64,000 bases of DNA from positions 9,520 to 73,519 of the forward strand of contig JBAWWY010000006.1 of NCBI GenBank assembly GCA_037144355.1, read 5' to 3'. Within the stretch, counting starts at the first letter, position 1. Each line of letters starts with the position of its first letter. Positions 43,656-51,949 of this stretch are shown here, piece after piece. A program made the translations under genes and the position numbers. The notes under the pieces are model-generated. The model did not search any database. It was not told where the DNA came from and saw only the letters and a list, made by a program, of their open reading frames with translations. This DNA is from JBAWWY01 sp037144355 (GTDB lineage: Bacteria; Bacillota; Clostridia; Peptostreptococcales; Anaerovoracaceae).

Positions 43656-43772
43656 TCTATTTGCATAAATAATTAGCATATATTTAAAAAATAATTATGG
43701 TATTACATAAAATCTAATAGTATAATGAATACAAACCAAGGCAAAATTAATCGATAGACTGGGGGTAATTTT

Positions 43773-44345
43773 ATGAAAATAGTATGTATAGGCAGCGATA
43801 TTACCAGGGGTTTTCCTCTGGATCAGGCACAAGGGTGGGTTAGCTTGTGGAGAGAGGCTTCCGGATATGACATTGTCAATATGGGTGAAAGTGGAAGCAC
43901 AGCTGAACATATGGTTTATAGATTTAAGGCGGATGTACTGGATGAAAAGCCAGATGTGGCAGTAATTACTACTGGAACGATCGACTTCATGCATTATTTC
44001 AAGGAACCTTTGGAAGTAATGGAATTCCTGCTTCATATGGTAAAGAGTTGCCACGATCATGGAATCAGGGTAATTGTTGTTACACCAATGCTTATTGATA
44101 TTCCGGCCGCTTGCAAGGTTATGGCTGGCGATGCTTGCATCGACTATGATGCAGTCAACCGCACTCTTAAAAAATATAGGGAACTAATTCTAAAAACAGC
44201 AGAATCTGCTGGCTATGAAGTTTTGGATATCCAAAAGAAATTTGAAGATGCAATTGTTGGCCAGGATAGAGCCTCATATTTTGTGGATGGCATTCATCCA
44301 AACGCAAAAGCTCACAAATTGCTTGCAAGTTTCGCAACTATTTAG
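43773..44345 (+). CDS. SGNH/GDSL family hydrolase
   Basis: A 190-aa cytoplasmic hydrolase. Block I reads VCIGSDITRGFPL, a variant in which the nucleophile Ser is in GSDI rather than GDSL. Block V DGIHPNAKAHK supplies the catalytic Asp and His. A middle block TTGTIDFMH corresponds to the oxyanion Asn block but has Ile-Asp instead of GxND. Substrate is unknown; family members act as esterases or lipases. GGGGG precedes the ATG. It is monocistronic, ended by a hairpin at 44451-44480. Confidence 0.8.
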   Translation: MKIVCIGSDITRGFPLDQAQGWVSLWREASGYDIVNMGESGSTAEHMVYRFKADVLDEKPDVAVITTGTIDFMHYFKEPLEVMEFLLHMVKSCHDHGIRVIVVTPMLIDIPAACKVMAGDACIDYDAVNRTLKKYRELILKTAESAGYEVLDIQKKFEDAIVGQDRASYFVDGIHPNAKAHKLLASFATI

Positions 44346-44450
44346 AATCAAGAGCTGTAAACAATATCCATAGGCTCCAATTCAGTAGTAACAGAAAAGC
44401 TCTTGCAAAATAAAACGAGTCAATGAAATTAAAATGAATTTAATTGAAAA

Positions 44451-44490
44451 GGAAGCTTGTCTCAATTGGGATAAGCTTCCTCTTTTATTA
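44451..44490. terminator. Bidirectional terminator between the SGNH gene and the fab operon
   Basis: GGAAGCTTGTC (44451-44461) pairs with GATAAGCTTCC (44470-44480), eleven pairs with one G-U. T-rich runs flank both sides (TCTTTTATTACTTTT on plus; TTTTCAATT on minus), so it can end both converging transcripts. Confidence 0.8.
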
Positions 44491-44581
44491 CTTTTATATC
44501 TTTCATTACTTTTTCGACTTTTTTGTTCGAACTAAGTTCGAAGCTCTTCTGAATCAGTAGCTCGGTGATAATTTGCCTTCA

Positions 44582-45658
44582 TCAACTCGACTGTGTGAGT
44601 TCGTCGAAAATTTCCTTTACTGTCCTAATTCGGTCTTCCTTGTATGCATTGGTTCCGCAAAAAATCAATCCTTCGTCCAGGTTGCCCTTGGCGGCATTGA
44701 CCAATGCCTGGGTTATACAGTAAGGAGTTGTTGCCGCTTTGCATGGAACTATGCAGTCGTTGCAGTATTCCGGCGGGATTCTCCCCTGCATGGTTCTTTC
44801 TACGAATTTATTCTTGATTGCCCTGCCTGGCATTCCTACCGGGCTTTTGACAATTACAATATCCTCTTCTTTTGCCGCAATATATGCTTCTTTGAATCTT
44901 ATGTCCGCGTCGCATTCCACTGTCGTAACAAACCTGGTAGACATTTGCACTCCGTTTGCCCCACATTCCATTACCTTGTCAATATCTTCCCTGGTGTATA
45001 TTCCTCCAGCAACTATCAATGGAATATCTTTGTCGTGGGCTTCGATTTCTCTCTTTATTTCTTTTATGGTTTCATAAAAATCTTCCTGAGCCTGTGGGAT
45101 GTCATCTGGCTTGTATCCTAGATGCCCTCCCGCGGAAGGACCTTCAAAGACAACTGCGTCAGGTAGACGGTTATATCTCTTTGCCCAGGTTTTAAATATC
45201 AATCCAGTTGCTCTGGCTGAAGAAACTATTGGAATAAGTTTCGTCTTTGTGCCTTCGCATATTCCTGGTAGTCCCATTGGAAGCCCTGCTCCTGAAATTA
45301 TCATATGAACTCCAGCCTCAATGGAGGCCTTTACATATTCCTCATAATTGCTGATTGCACACATGATATTAACACCGATTGCTCCACCGGCACCCTTTGA
45401 TTTGCTTATTGCTTCGGTAATATTTTTTTTAAGAGCTCTGATATTTGCCTCTACAGTATTTCCTCTGAAGTCGGGTTCATCAAAGCCAATGTTCGCAGAA
45501 GAAATCACTCCAACTCCTCCGCATAAAGCTACAGCTGTAGCCAGGCCTGAGAGTGATATTCCTATTCCCATTCCTCCTTGTATAATTGGCACCTTTATTT
45601 CCAAGTTCCCAATTTTTAATGGCGGCAGCTTTTTGCCTTCGCCCTTGTTAATCTCCAA
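44582..45658 (-). CDS. FabK/nitronate monooxygenase-like flavoprotein with a Cys cluster
   Basis: A 358-aa FMN-dependent TIM-barrel protein (KVPIIQGGMGIGISLSG; FEGPSAGGHLG; IVAGGIYTREDI). The start is TTG (45656-45658) with AGGA 8 bases upstream. Near residue 305 it carries CNDCIVPCKAATTPYC, a four-cysteine motif not expected in nitronate monooxygenase or FabK, perhaps for an iron-sulfur cluster or zinc. It is the last gene after the fabT-like regulator. A second enoyl-ACP reductase or a redox enzyme of lipid metabolism are possible; the true substrate is unknown. Confidence 0.75.
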   Translation of the reverse strand: MEINKGEGKKLPPLKIGNLEIKVPIIQGGMGIGISLSGLATAVALCGGVGVISSANIGFDEPDFRGNTVEANIRALKKNITEAISKSKGAGGAIGVNIMCAISNYEEYVKASIEAGVHMIISGAGLPMGLPGICEGTKTKLIPIVSSARATGLIFKTWAKRYNRLPDAVVFEGPSAGGHLGYKPDDIPQAQEDFYETIKEIKREIEAHDKDIPLIVAGGIYTREDIDKVMECGANGVQMSTRFVTTVECDADIRFKEAYIAAKEEDIVIVKSPVGMPGRAIKNKFVERTMQGRIPPEYCNDCIVPCKAATTPYCITQALVNAAKGNLDEGLIFCGTNAYKEDRIRTVKEIFDELTQSS

Positions 45659-45699
45659 ATTTTTAATCCTACCTTTCGTTTTTTAAGCCAAATAGTATC

Positions 45700-46185
45700 C
45701 TACTGATATTCTAACTCATCTTGCTTATCTTTGCCAAGTTCTTCGTGCTTTTTTTTAAAAAAGCTTTTCAAATTCTCCATGGAATGAATTAGAACCTTGG
45801 TTTCATCTTCTCCAAGGCTTTCAACTACCTGCTGTACCATTTTATTGTGAAAAACTTCGTGCTGCAGTAGAATCTTTTCACCTTTTTCGGAAAGGCTTAT
45901 CCTAACTATCCTCTTGTCTTCAAGAGATTTTACTCTTACCACATAACCTTTTTCCACCAGTCTTGCAATGCAAATGGTCAAAGTCCCAACGCTGATCATC
46001 AGCTCATTTGCTACCTCAGTCATGGTCTTTTTTCTGTTTTGGCCAATAGCCTCAAGAGTATGAATCTCCGTCATGGAAAGATTCCCCACCTTTGATTCTC
46101 TAAGATGGGCATCTTCGATTTTCAATATTGTATTGAATACATTTACAAGCAGGTTGTTAAGCAGCTTGATGTCATTATCTGTCAT
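45700..46185 (-). CDS. fabT: MarR-family regulator, FabT-like
   Basis: A 161-aa winged-helix protein. The DNA-binding region includes MTEVANELMISVGTLTICIARLVEKGYV (residues 57-84, shown here as key parts) and a wing with RVKSLEDKRIVRISLSEKG. The C-terminus is Lys/Glu-rich. FabT proteins repress fatty acid synthesis genes with acyl-ACP as corepressor. The gene lies within the fab operon near its distal end rather than at the front, so repression at the fabH promoter would also reduce its own synthesis. A matching palindrome is found at 51654-51666. Confidence 0.82.
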   Translation of the reverse strand: MTDNDIKLLNNLLVNVFNTILKIEDAHLRESKVGNLSMTEIHTLEAIGQNRKKTMTEVANELMISVGTLTICIARLVEKGYVVRVKSLEDKRIVRISLSEKGEKILLQHEVFHNKMVQQVVESLGEDETKVLIHSMENLKSFFKKKHEELGKDKQDELEYQ

Positions 46186-46204
46186 TTATTATACCTCATA
46201 TTCC

Positions 46205-46636
46205 TTAAGCCATGGCAAATAATATTTCACACTCACAAACAAGCTTGTCTTTTACGAAAGCTGTGGCGGTGCCGGTTCCTGCACTGCTGCGAAGTCTCCC
46301 AAGGGTCACTTTTAAAGTTATCACATCACCAGGAACCACCTTTTGGCGAAACCTGGCGTTCTTTATGCCGCCAAAATAGGCAGTCTTGCCTCTATGCTCT
46401 GGAAGAGACAAGATGCACACCGCCCCAGTCTGGGCTAGAGCTTCAACTATGAGAACTCCTGGCATGATAGGCTCTTGTGGGAAATGCCCCTTGAAGTAGT
46501 ATTCATCTTCTCTTACATATTTAGTCCCCACAATAGTTTTGCCAATTTCCATCTCGTTGATTTCATCAATGAGGAGAAATGGATCCCTATGTGGAATAAT
46601 TCCCTTGATTTGCTCTTTATCCAATAAAACGCTCAT
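46205..46636 (-). CDS. fabZ: 3-hydroxyacyl-ACP dehydratase
   Basis: A 143-aa hot-dog-fold enzyme with IIPHRDPFLLIDE near residue 14 and the catalytic-site motif GHFPQEPIMPGVLIVEALAQ near residue 49. It dehydrates 3-hydroxyacyl-ACP in chain elongation. It follows fabF by one base. No fabA or fabM is nearby, so how unsaturated fatty acids arise is not visible here. Confidence 0.95.
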   Translation of the reverse strand: MSVLLDKEQIKGIIPHRDPFLLIDEINEMEIGKTIVGTKYVREDEYYFKGHFPQEPIMPGVLIVEALAQTGAVCILSLPEHRGKTAYFGGIKNARFRQKVVPGDVITLKVTLGRLRSSAGTGTATAFVKDKLVCECEILFAMA

Positions 46637-46637
46637 C

Positions 46638-47870
46638 CTATTCGCTCCATTTTTTAATTATTATAGTTCCATTGTGTCCACCAAATCCCAAAGAGTTTGA
46701 CAAGCAGTATTCAAGTTCTTTGCTTCTTCCCACGTTTGGAACATAATCCAGGTCCAATTCCTCATCAGGAACTTTGTAATTAATGGTAGGTGGAATAAAA
46801 CTTTCATTTATGGCCTTGGTGCAGATTATGGCTTCAATTACTCCCGCTGCTCCAAGCAGATGTCCGGTCATGCTCTTTGTCGAACTGACTGGTATTTTAT
46901 ATGCGTCTTCACCAAAAGTGGTTTTAATCGCTCTTGTTTCGAAAAGATCATTATACGGAGTTCCTGTTCCATGGGCATTGATATATGAAATATCGCTAGG
47001 CTTTATGCCTGCATCGTCAAGGGCCATCTGCATGGAAGCCGATGCTCCTTCTCCAGTTGGTGCCGGGGAAGTCATATGGTAGGCGTCGCATGTTGTTCCG
47101 TATCCTACTATTTCTCCATATATTTTTGCCTTTCTATCTAGTGCATGTTGAAGTTCTTCAAGCACCATTATTCCAGCGCCTTCACCCATGACAAATCCAT
47201 CTCTTTCCTTGTCAAAAGGAGTTGATGCTCTGTTGATTTCATTTCTTGTAGACAATGCAGTCATATTTGCAAATCCTGAAAAACATACTGGGGCAAAAGA
47301 TGCTTCTCCGCCTCCAGCCAGCACTGCTTGAGTATATCCGTGCTTAATGGCCCTATAAGCCTCTCCTATTGCGTTTGTTCCTGTCGCGCAAGCTGTAACA
47401 AGTCCAAGGCAGCTACCTTTTGCCTGAACTGCGATTGCGATGTTGCCGGCGAGAATGTTTCCGATTACTGTTGGTACCAATACAGGTGAAACCCTGCTGA
47501 CACCTTTATCAACGGCTTTTACCACTTCTTTTTCCAAAGTCATAATTCCGCCAATACCGGATCCGACATATACGCTAAGCTTTTCAGCAGCTATATTGAC
47601 TCCGCTCTCAAGACCGCTGTCTGCCATGGCTTCCCTTGCAGCAGTTACTCCAAATTGAGAAAACCTGTCAAAACGCCTGCCTTCTTTTTTATCAAAATAT
47701 TCAAAGTCTTTTACTTCTGCTCCAACCTTGCATTTCTGCTCGGCGATGTCAAACTGGGTAATAAAATCAATTCCGTTCTTTCCGGATTTGATTCCCTCCC
47801 AGAAGGTTTCAACATCATTTCCAACAGGTGTTACTGCACCCATTCCAGTTATTACTACTCTTTTATCCAT
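46638..47870 (-). CDS. fabF: 3-oxoacyl-ACP synthase II
   Basis: A 410-aa condensing enzyme. The active-site Cys is in VTACATGTNAIGEA (around residue 165); the two His occur in HGTGTPYND and SMTGHLLGAAG. The ATG at 47870 has GGAG 6 bases upstream; the GTG one codon earlier is less likely. It elongates acyl-ACP with malonyl-ACP. Confidence 0.96.
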   Translation of the reverse strand: MDKRVVITGMGAVTPVGNDVETFWEGIKSGKNGIDFITQFDIAEQKCKVGAEVKDFEYFDKKEGRRFDRFSQFGVTAAREAMADSGLESGVNIAAEKLSVYVGSGIGGIMTLEKEVVKAVDKGVSRVSPVLVPTVIGNILAGNIAIAVQAKGSCLGLVTACATGTNAIGEAYRAIKHGYTQAVLAGGGEASFAPVCFSGFANMTALSTRNEINRASTPFDKERDGFVMGEGAGIMVLEELQHALDRKAKIYGEIVGYGTTCDAYHMTSPAPTGEGASASMQMALDDAGIKPSDISYINAHGTGTPYNDLFETRAIKTTFGEDAYKIPVSSTKSMTGHLLGAAGVIEAIICTKAINESFIPPTINYKVPDEELDLDYVPNVGRSKELEYCLSNSLGFGGHNGTIIIKKWSE

Positions 47871-47912
47871 CACTTACTCCTTTATTTCCCTGTTATCTTC
47901 CTTTAATATTTC

Positions 47913-48653
47913 TTATATCATCATGCCGCCATCAACGGCGATTACTTGTCCAGTTATATATGAAGCACTATCTGTTGCAAGGAATACCGCTATTCCAGCC
48001 ACATCTTCCGGCTTTCCAAATCTTGAAAGACTAATGCTTTGAAGAAGTTTTTCCTTATATTGATCTTCAAGAACTCCGGTCATATCTGTTTCTATATATC
48101 CAGGAGCTATTGCATTTACCGTTATATTTCTCTTGCCCAGCTCTTTTGCCGCCGAATAAGTCAGCCCGATTACTCCGGCTTTCGAAGCGCTGTAATTGGC
48201 CTGTCCTGCATTTCCCTTTACTCCAGCTATGGAAGAAATATTGATAATTCTACCATACTTTTGCTTAATCATCACTGGGGCAACCTGCCTCATGAAGTTA
48301 AAACTTCCAACCAGGTTAATGTCGATTACTTCGGAGAAATCCTCCTGGGTCATTTTCATTAATAGCTTGTCTTTAGTTATTCCTGCGTTGTTTACAAGTA
48401 TATCTACTCTTCCAAGTTGTGAAACTGTTTCGTCAACCACTGCTTTAGCCTGTTCCATAAGTGAAACATCTGCTTTCATTGTGAGTACCTTGGTACCAAA
48501 TTGGAGCAATTCCTCTTTCAAAGCTTCTGCTGCCTGGTCATTGCTTTTATAACAAAGCATCACGTTGGCGCCTTGCCTGCAGAACTCTATTGCTATGGCC
48601 TTGCCAATACCACGGACTCCCCCTGTAATTATCGCATTCTTATCTTTAAGCAT
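47913..48653 (-). CDS. fabG: 3-oxoacyl-ACP reductase
   Basis: A 246-aa SDR with TGGVRGIGKAIA at the N-terminus, catalytic Ser in NISSIAGVKG, and Tyr-Lys in YSASKAG around residue 151. It reduces 3-oxoacyl-ACP with NADPH. The 40-base gap to fabF holds no acyl carrier protein gene, although this is a common location for acpP. Confidence 0.96.
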   Translation of the reverse strand: MLKDKNAIITGGVRGIGKAIAIEFCRQGANVMLCYKSNDQAAEALKEELLQFGTKVLTMKADVSLMEQAKAVVDETVSQLGRVDILVNNAGITKDKLLMKMTQEDFSEVIDINLVGSFNFMRQVAPVMIKQKYGRIINISSIAGVKGNAGQANYSASKAGVIGLTYSAAKELGKRNITVNAIAPGYIETDMTGVLEDQYKEKLLQSISLSRFGKPEDVAGIAVFLATDSASYITGQVIAVDGGMMI

Positions 48654-48664
48654 GATTCATAGAC

Positions 48665-49678
48665 CTACCTTTCCTGATTATCCTGAAAATCCTTCAAAGC
48701 CTTGATAGTATGTTCCAAGCTTTCCGCGTTTTCCACATGAAGTGTGTTTATATCGTGTTTGATTTTTTTTGCCAGTCCTGAAAGAGTCTTGCCTGGTCCA
48801 ATCTCTATAAATATGTCAATACCTGACTCAATTAGATTATTCATGATTTCTTCCCAATAGACAGGCGTTTTCACCTGCAAGGCCATTAGCTTCGCCAAAG
48901 ATTCTGAAGCTGTTATCCCATCTTTTTCATCTTGCGTAATGTACTCAGAGATATCCCTGGAAGTAGCATTGGAATAAACAGGCTTGTTTGGGTGATTAAG
49001 CTCGGTATCTAAAAATAAATCATAAAGTTTACCAGATACAGGTTCCATCAAAGGACTATGAAATGCATTCCCAACACTTAGAACAACCGTTTTGACGTGG
49101 CCATGGTGTTTGGCTATTTCGCAAAATCTTTCCAATGCAATCTTGTCCCCTGCTACCACAGTCTGGGTTGGTGAGTTGAAATTAACCCCTTCCAGGATTG
49201 AATCTTCCCTTGCCTCTTCAACAATCTGCAAGATGTTAGCTCTTTCACCCATGGCGGCAACCATTCCGCCGCTTCCGAATTCACCCATCCATTTGCCCCG
49301 CTTCTTCACAATCTCAAGACCAGTCTTGAAATCGCCTATGACATCGGCTGCTGTAAGGGCTGCATATTCACCAAGACTGAATCCCGCATAGGATACAATC
49401 TCCAAGTTTTCATTCTCGCTATTGAAGTTCTGACCCATTGTAAGTTTGGAGAATTCCTCCAAAAACGCCTTATAGCAAGCCATGGTAACAGTGTAGATGC
49501 ATGGTTGCGTTACTTCGGTTCTTCTTAAAGTTTCTTTATCACCGAAAAAACACCAGTTAGTAATTTCCTCACCGGCCATTTCGAATATTTGTCTGCATAT
49601 TTTGTATTCATTATAAATGTCCTGTCCCATTCCAGTGTACTGAGCTCCTTGCCCAGCAAAAAGCAAAGCAATTTTCAA
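48665..49678 (-). CDS. fabD: Malonyl-CoA:ACP transacylase
   Basis: A 337-aa acyltransferase with the N-terminal FAGQGAQYTGMG and the catalytic His in GNAFHSPLME around residue 208. The nucleophile motif reads GFSLGEY where most FabD proteins have GHSLGEY; the Ser is kept but the preceding His is Phe. The protein is somewhat longer than the usual ~310 aa, with an insertion near residue 90 (GQNFNSENENLE). It overlaps fabK by 4 bases. It loads malonate onto ACP. Confidence 0.93.
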   Translation of the reverse strand: MKIALLFAGQGAQYTGMGQDIYNEYKICRQIFEMAGEEITNWCFFGDKETLRRTEVTQPCIYTVTMACYKAFLEEFSKLTMGQNFNSENENLEIVSYAGFSLGEYAALTAADVIGDFKTGLEIVKKRGKWMGEFGSGGMVAAMGERANILQIVEEAREDSILEGVNFNSPTQTVVAGDKIALERFCEIAKHHGHVKTVVLSVGNAFHSPLMEPVSGKLYDLFLDTELNHPNKPVYSNATSRDISEYITQDEKDGITASESLAKLMALQVKTPVYWEEIMNNLIESGIDIFIEIGPGKTLSGLAKKIKHDINTLHVENAESLEHTIKALKDFQDNQER

Positions 49679-50625
49679 TAGGCACCTCCAAAATTCTTTA
49701 TGCCGATTTGGAATACTTTTTCCGCTTCAGCAAACATCTCTTCTATAATATCTTTGGCACTCTGTTCTTTGTCCACAATTCCAGCAATTTGGCCAGACAT
49801 TACAGATCCCAGATCCACATCTCCATCTTTTACTGCAGCTCTAAGTGTTCCGGTACAAAGTTCATTAATTCTTTCAATATCAGCATTTTCTTTTTCAAGT
49901 TTTAAAATTATTCTTGAAAGCTTGTTTTTTAGAACTCTCACAGGATGCCCGGTGCTTCTTCCAGTTACCACAGTATCTGAATCCTTTGCCTTCAATATAA
50001 GTTTCTTGTAATTGTCTGAAACCGTGCATTCATGTGCAACCAGAAATCTTGTTCCAACCTGTATACCTTTAGCACCAAGCATGAAAGCCGCCGCAACACC
50101 TCTGCCATCTCCGATTCCTCCTGCTGCAATGACAGGAATCTTTACTGAATCCACAATCTGCGGTACCAAGGCCATAGTTGTAACTTCGCCTATATGGCCG
50201 CCCGCCTCTAGCCCTTCTGCAATAACAGCATCGGCTCCAGCTCTTTCAACTCTCAAGGCGATAGCAATGGAGGCAACCACAGGTATAACTATGATTCCAT
50301 TCTCCTTGAGTTTTGCAATGTATTTCCCTGGGTTCCCAGCTCCTGTTGTTACAACATTGACTTTTTCCTGACATGCAACTTCCATTACTCCGTCTACAAA
50401 AGGACTGAGCAACATTATATTTATGCCAAAAGGCTTATCTGTCAGAGTTCTTGTTTTTCTGATCTCGCTTCTTACCCATTCAGGTTCTGCCCCGCCACAG
50501 GCTATTATACCTAGGCCTCCGCCATTGCTTACCGCGGCGGCAAGGGAGCTGTCTGCGATCCACGCCATTCCACCTTGTATGATTGGATATTTAATACTTA
50601 AAAGCTTCGTAATCTCGTTGTTCAT
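49675..50625 (-). CDS. fabK: Enoyl-ACP reductase II
   Basis: A 316-aa FMN-dependent enoyl-ACP reductase of the type found in Streptococcus and Clostridia. Motifs include YPIIQGGMAWIAD, TTGAGNPGKYI, AEGLEAGGHIGEV and VIAAGGIGDGRG. It completes each elongation round with NAD(P)H. FabI and FabL homologues are absent from the operon, as expected for a FabK organism. Confidence 0.94.
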   Translation of the reverse strand: MNNEITKLLSIKYPIIQGGMAWIADSSLAAAVSNGGGLGIIACGGAEPEWVRSEIRKTRTLTDKPFGINIMLLSPFVDGVMEVACQEKVNVVTTGAGNPGKYIAKLKENGIIVIPVVASIAIALRVERAGADAVIAEGLEAGGHIGEVTTMALVPQIVDSVKIPVIAAGGIGDGRGVAAAFMLGAKGIQVGTRFLVAHECTVSDNYKKLILKAKDSDTVVTGRSTGHPVRVLKNKLSRIILKLEKENADIERINELCTGTLRAAVKDGDVDLGSVMSGQIAGIVDKEQSAKDIIEEMFAEAEKVFQIGIKNFGGAY

Positions 50626-50634
50626 AATTTGTTT

Positions 50635-51633
50635 TTAAACCTCCATTAAAATTGCTCCGGCGCTTAATCCTCCACCAAATCCAACAAGCATGATCTTGTC
50701 TCCAGCCTGGACTTTGCCTGATCTCATCAGGTCGTCAAGGGCCATTGGAACGCTTGCTGCAGAAGTGTTGCCAGTATTTTCTATGCTGATTTGAAATTTC
50801 TCTAAAGGAATATCAAATCTTTGTGCCACATTGTTGATAATTCTTATGTTTGCCTGGTGAGGCACGAAAAAGTCTACATCACTGATATTTGTATTTGTTC
50901 TTTTTAGTATGGTCTCAATAACTTCAGCAACAGCCGAAACTGCAAATCTGAAAACTTGATTCCCATTCATCTTCAGAAACATGTCATTTGGTGTTTCCTT
51001 TGTAAATGGGGTATCCCGATAATTCATTCCGCATGTTAGAGCGTCATTCACGTCGTCATAATTTTTAATAAAGATATCTATAATTCCAAATTTTTCGTCA
51101 AGTTCAAGCACTGCCGCCCCAGCTCCATCTCCAAAAAGAATACAGGTACCCCTATCTTCCCAGTTCACCACCCTGCTCAGTCTTTCGCAGCCGATAACAA
51201 GGGCTTTTTTTATCCCACTGGTTTTCATCAGGCTTTCGGCAACCCATGTGCCAAAAATAAATCCGCTACAGGCTGCATTCAAATCAAATGCAATTGCATT
51301 GGCAAGTCCCAGCTCCTTCTTGACAAGAGATGCCATTGATGGAACCAGCATATCCGGTGTCAATGTGGCAAAAATCACAAGTCCGATTTCATCAGGATTG
51401 ATGGTTGTATCTGATAATCCTTCCACACTTTTTCTGCTCTCGCCGGCCAAAGCTTTTCTCGCCGCTGAAACAGCTATATCTAAAGCACTTTCTTCTTCAG
51501 CAACATGTCTTGCCTCTATTCCAGTCCTCGATTTAATCCATTCACTATCTGTATCCACAAATTCTTTTATCTTATCGTTATCCACCCTTAGCTTGGGTAG
51601 AGCCTTGCCAGTTGATAATATTCTTACTCCCAA
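50635..51633 (-). CDS. fabH: 3-oxoacyl-ACP synthase III
   Basis: A 332-aa initiating condensing enzyme. I set the start at TTG 51633 because GGGAGG lies 7 bases upstream and the protein then begins GVRILSTGKALP as in other FabH proteins; the open frame continues 33 codons further through the promoter, which cannot be coding. The catalytic Cys is in DLNAACSGFIFG, His in VPHQANIRI and Asn in ENTGNTSAA. It condenses acetyl-CoA with malonyl-ACP and is the first gene of the operon. Confidence 0.95.
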   Translation of the reverse strand: MGVRILSTGKALPKLRVDNDKIKEFVDTDSEWIKSRTGIEARHVAEEESALDIAVSAARKALAGESRKSVEGLSDTTINPDEIGLVIFATLTPDMLVPSMASLVKKELGLANAIAFDLNAACSGFIFGTWVAESLMKTSGIKKALVIGCERLSRVVNWEDRGTCILFGDGAGAAVLELDEKFGIIDIFIKNYDDVNDALTCGMNYRDTPFTKETPNDMFLKMNGNQVFRFAVSAVAEVIETILKRTNTNISDVDFFVPHQANIRIINNVAQRFDIPLEKFQISIENTGNTSAASVPMALDDLMRSGKVQAGDKIMLVGFGGGLSAGAILMEV

Positions 51634-51653
51634 AATTTTACCTCCCAAATTAT

Positions 51654-51666
51654 TTTGATTATCAAA
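51654..51666. promoter_or_regulatory. FabT-type operator
   Basis: TTTGATTATCAAA consists of perfect 6-base half sites (TTTGAT/ATCAAA) around one central base, matching the palindrome bound by FabT in streptococci. It lies 12 bases downstream of the -10 box of the fabH promoter, at or just after the start of transcription, where a repressor would block initiation. Confidence 0.8.
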
Positions 51667-51678
51667 GTATTTGAAAAT

Positions 51679-51707
51679 ATTATATAAAAAATCCATTCTT
51701 TTGTCAA
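51679..51707 (-). promoter_or_regulatory. Promoter of the fab operon
   Basis: On the minus strand TTGACA (51702-51707) and TATAAT (51679-51684) are separated by 17 bases, a perfect sigma-A consensus. The transcript would begin near 51672 and run to 44582. Confidence 0.92.
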
Positions 51708-51726
51708 TAAAACAGGTTTGATGTAC

Positions 51727-51754
51727 TTGCACATGGTAAAAACAGTAGTATACT
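51727..51754 (+). promoter_or_regulatory. Possible promoter of the AOR operon
   Basis: TTGCAC (51727-51732) and TATACT (51749-51754) are spaced by 16 bases. The -10 is good and the -35 poor. It is divergent from the fab promoter and would give a leader of about 190 nt that includes the riboswitch-like element. Confidence 0.45.
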
Positions 51755-51784
51755 TTATTTAGACAAATGTTTTATTCTTTAATC

Positions 51785-51879
51785 TGCTCCGAACTTTTCT
51801 AAACCACTTGTTTGAGTGGCTTGTAAAGTCGATAGGGTACAAGGAGTAATTCTTGCACCTGCCTGATTGCGAAGGAGTA
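51785..51879 (+). promoter_or_regulatory. Candidate Moco/Tuco riboswitch (MOCO RNA motif)
   Basis: A structured leader upstream of a pterin-cofactor AOR gene. The ends pair (TGCTCC at 51785-51790 with GGAGTA at 51874-51879, one G-U). Inside are a hairpin CCACT/AGTGG (51804-51819), and a helix GGTaCAAGGA-GTAA-TTCTTGcACC capped by a GNRA tetraloop (GTAA). The 3' part GCACCTGCCTGATTGCGAAGGAG-like segment (its core CCTGCCTG and GCGAAGGAG) resembles the conserved end of the Moco motif as I remember it. The motif regulates molybdopterin and tungstopterin enzyme genes. A covariance search was not possible here. Confidence 0.65.
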
Positions 51880-51927
51880 TAAAAATTATTTTTTATATTC
51901 TTTTTTTGTACCGTAAAAGGAGGTGTT

Positions 51928-51943
51928 TCCGGCATATGCCGGA
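51928..51943 (+). promoter_or_regulatory. Palindrome overlapping the ribosome binding site of the AOR ferredoxin gene
   Basis: TCCGGCATATGCCGGA is a perfect 16-base palindrome. Its right arm contains the start of the GGAGAG box used by the ATG at 51950, and an AAAGGAGGTG sits just before its left arm. A hairpin here would either hide the GGAGAG or bring the stronger AGGAGG next to the start codon. Confidence 0.5.
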
Positions 51944-51949
51944 GAGATT

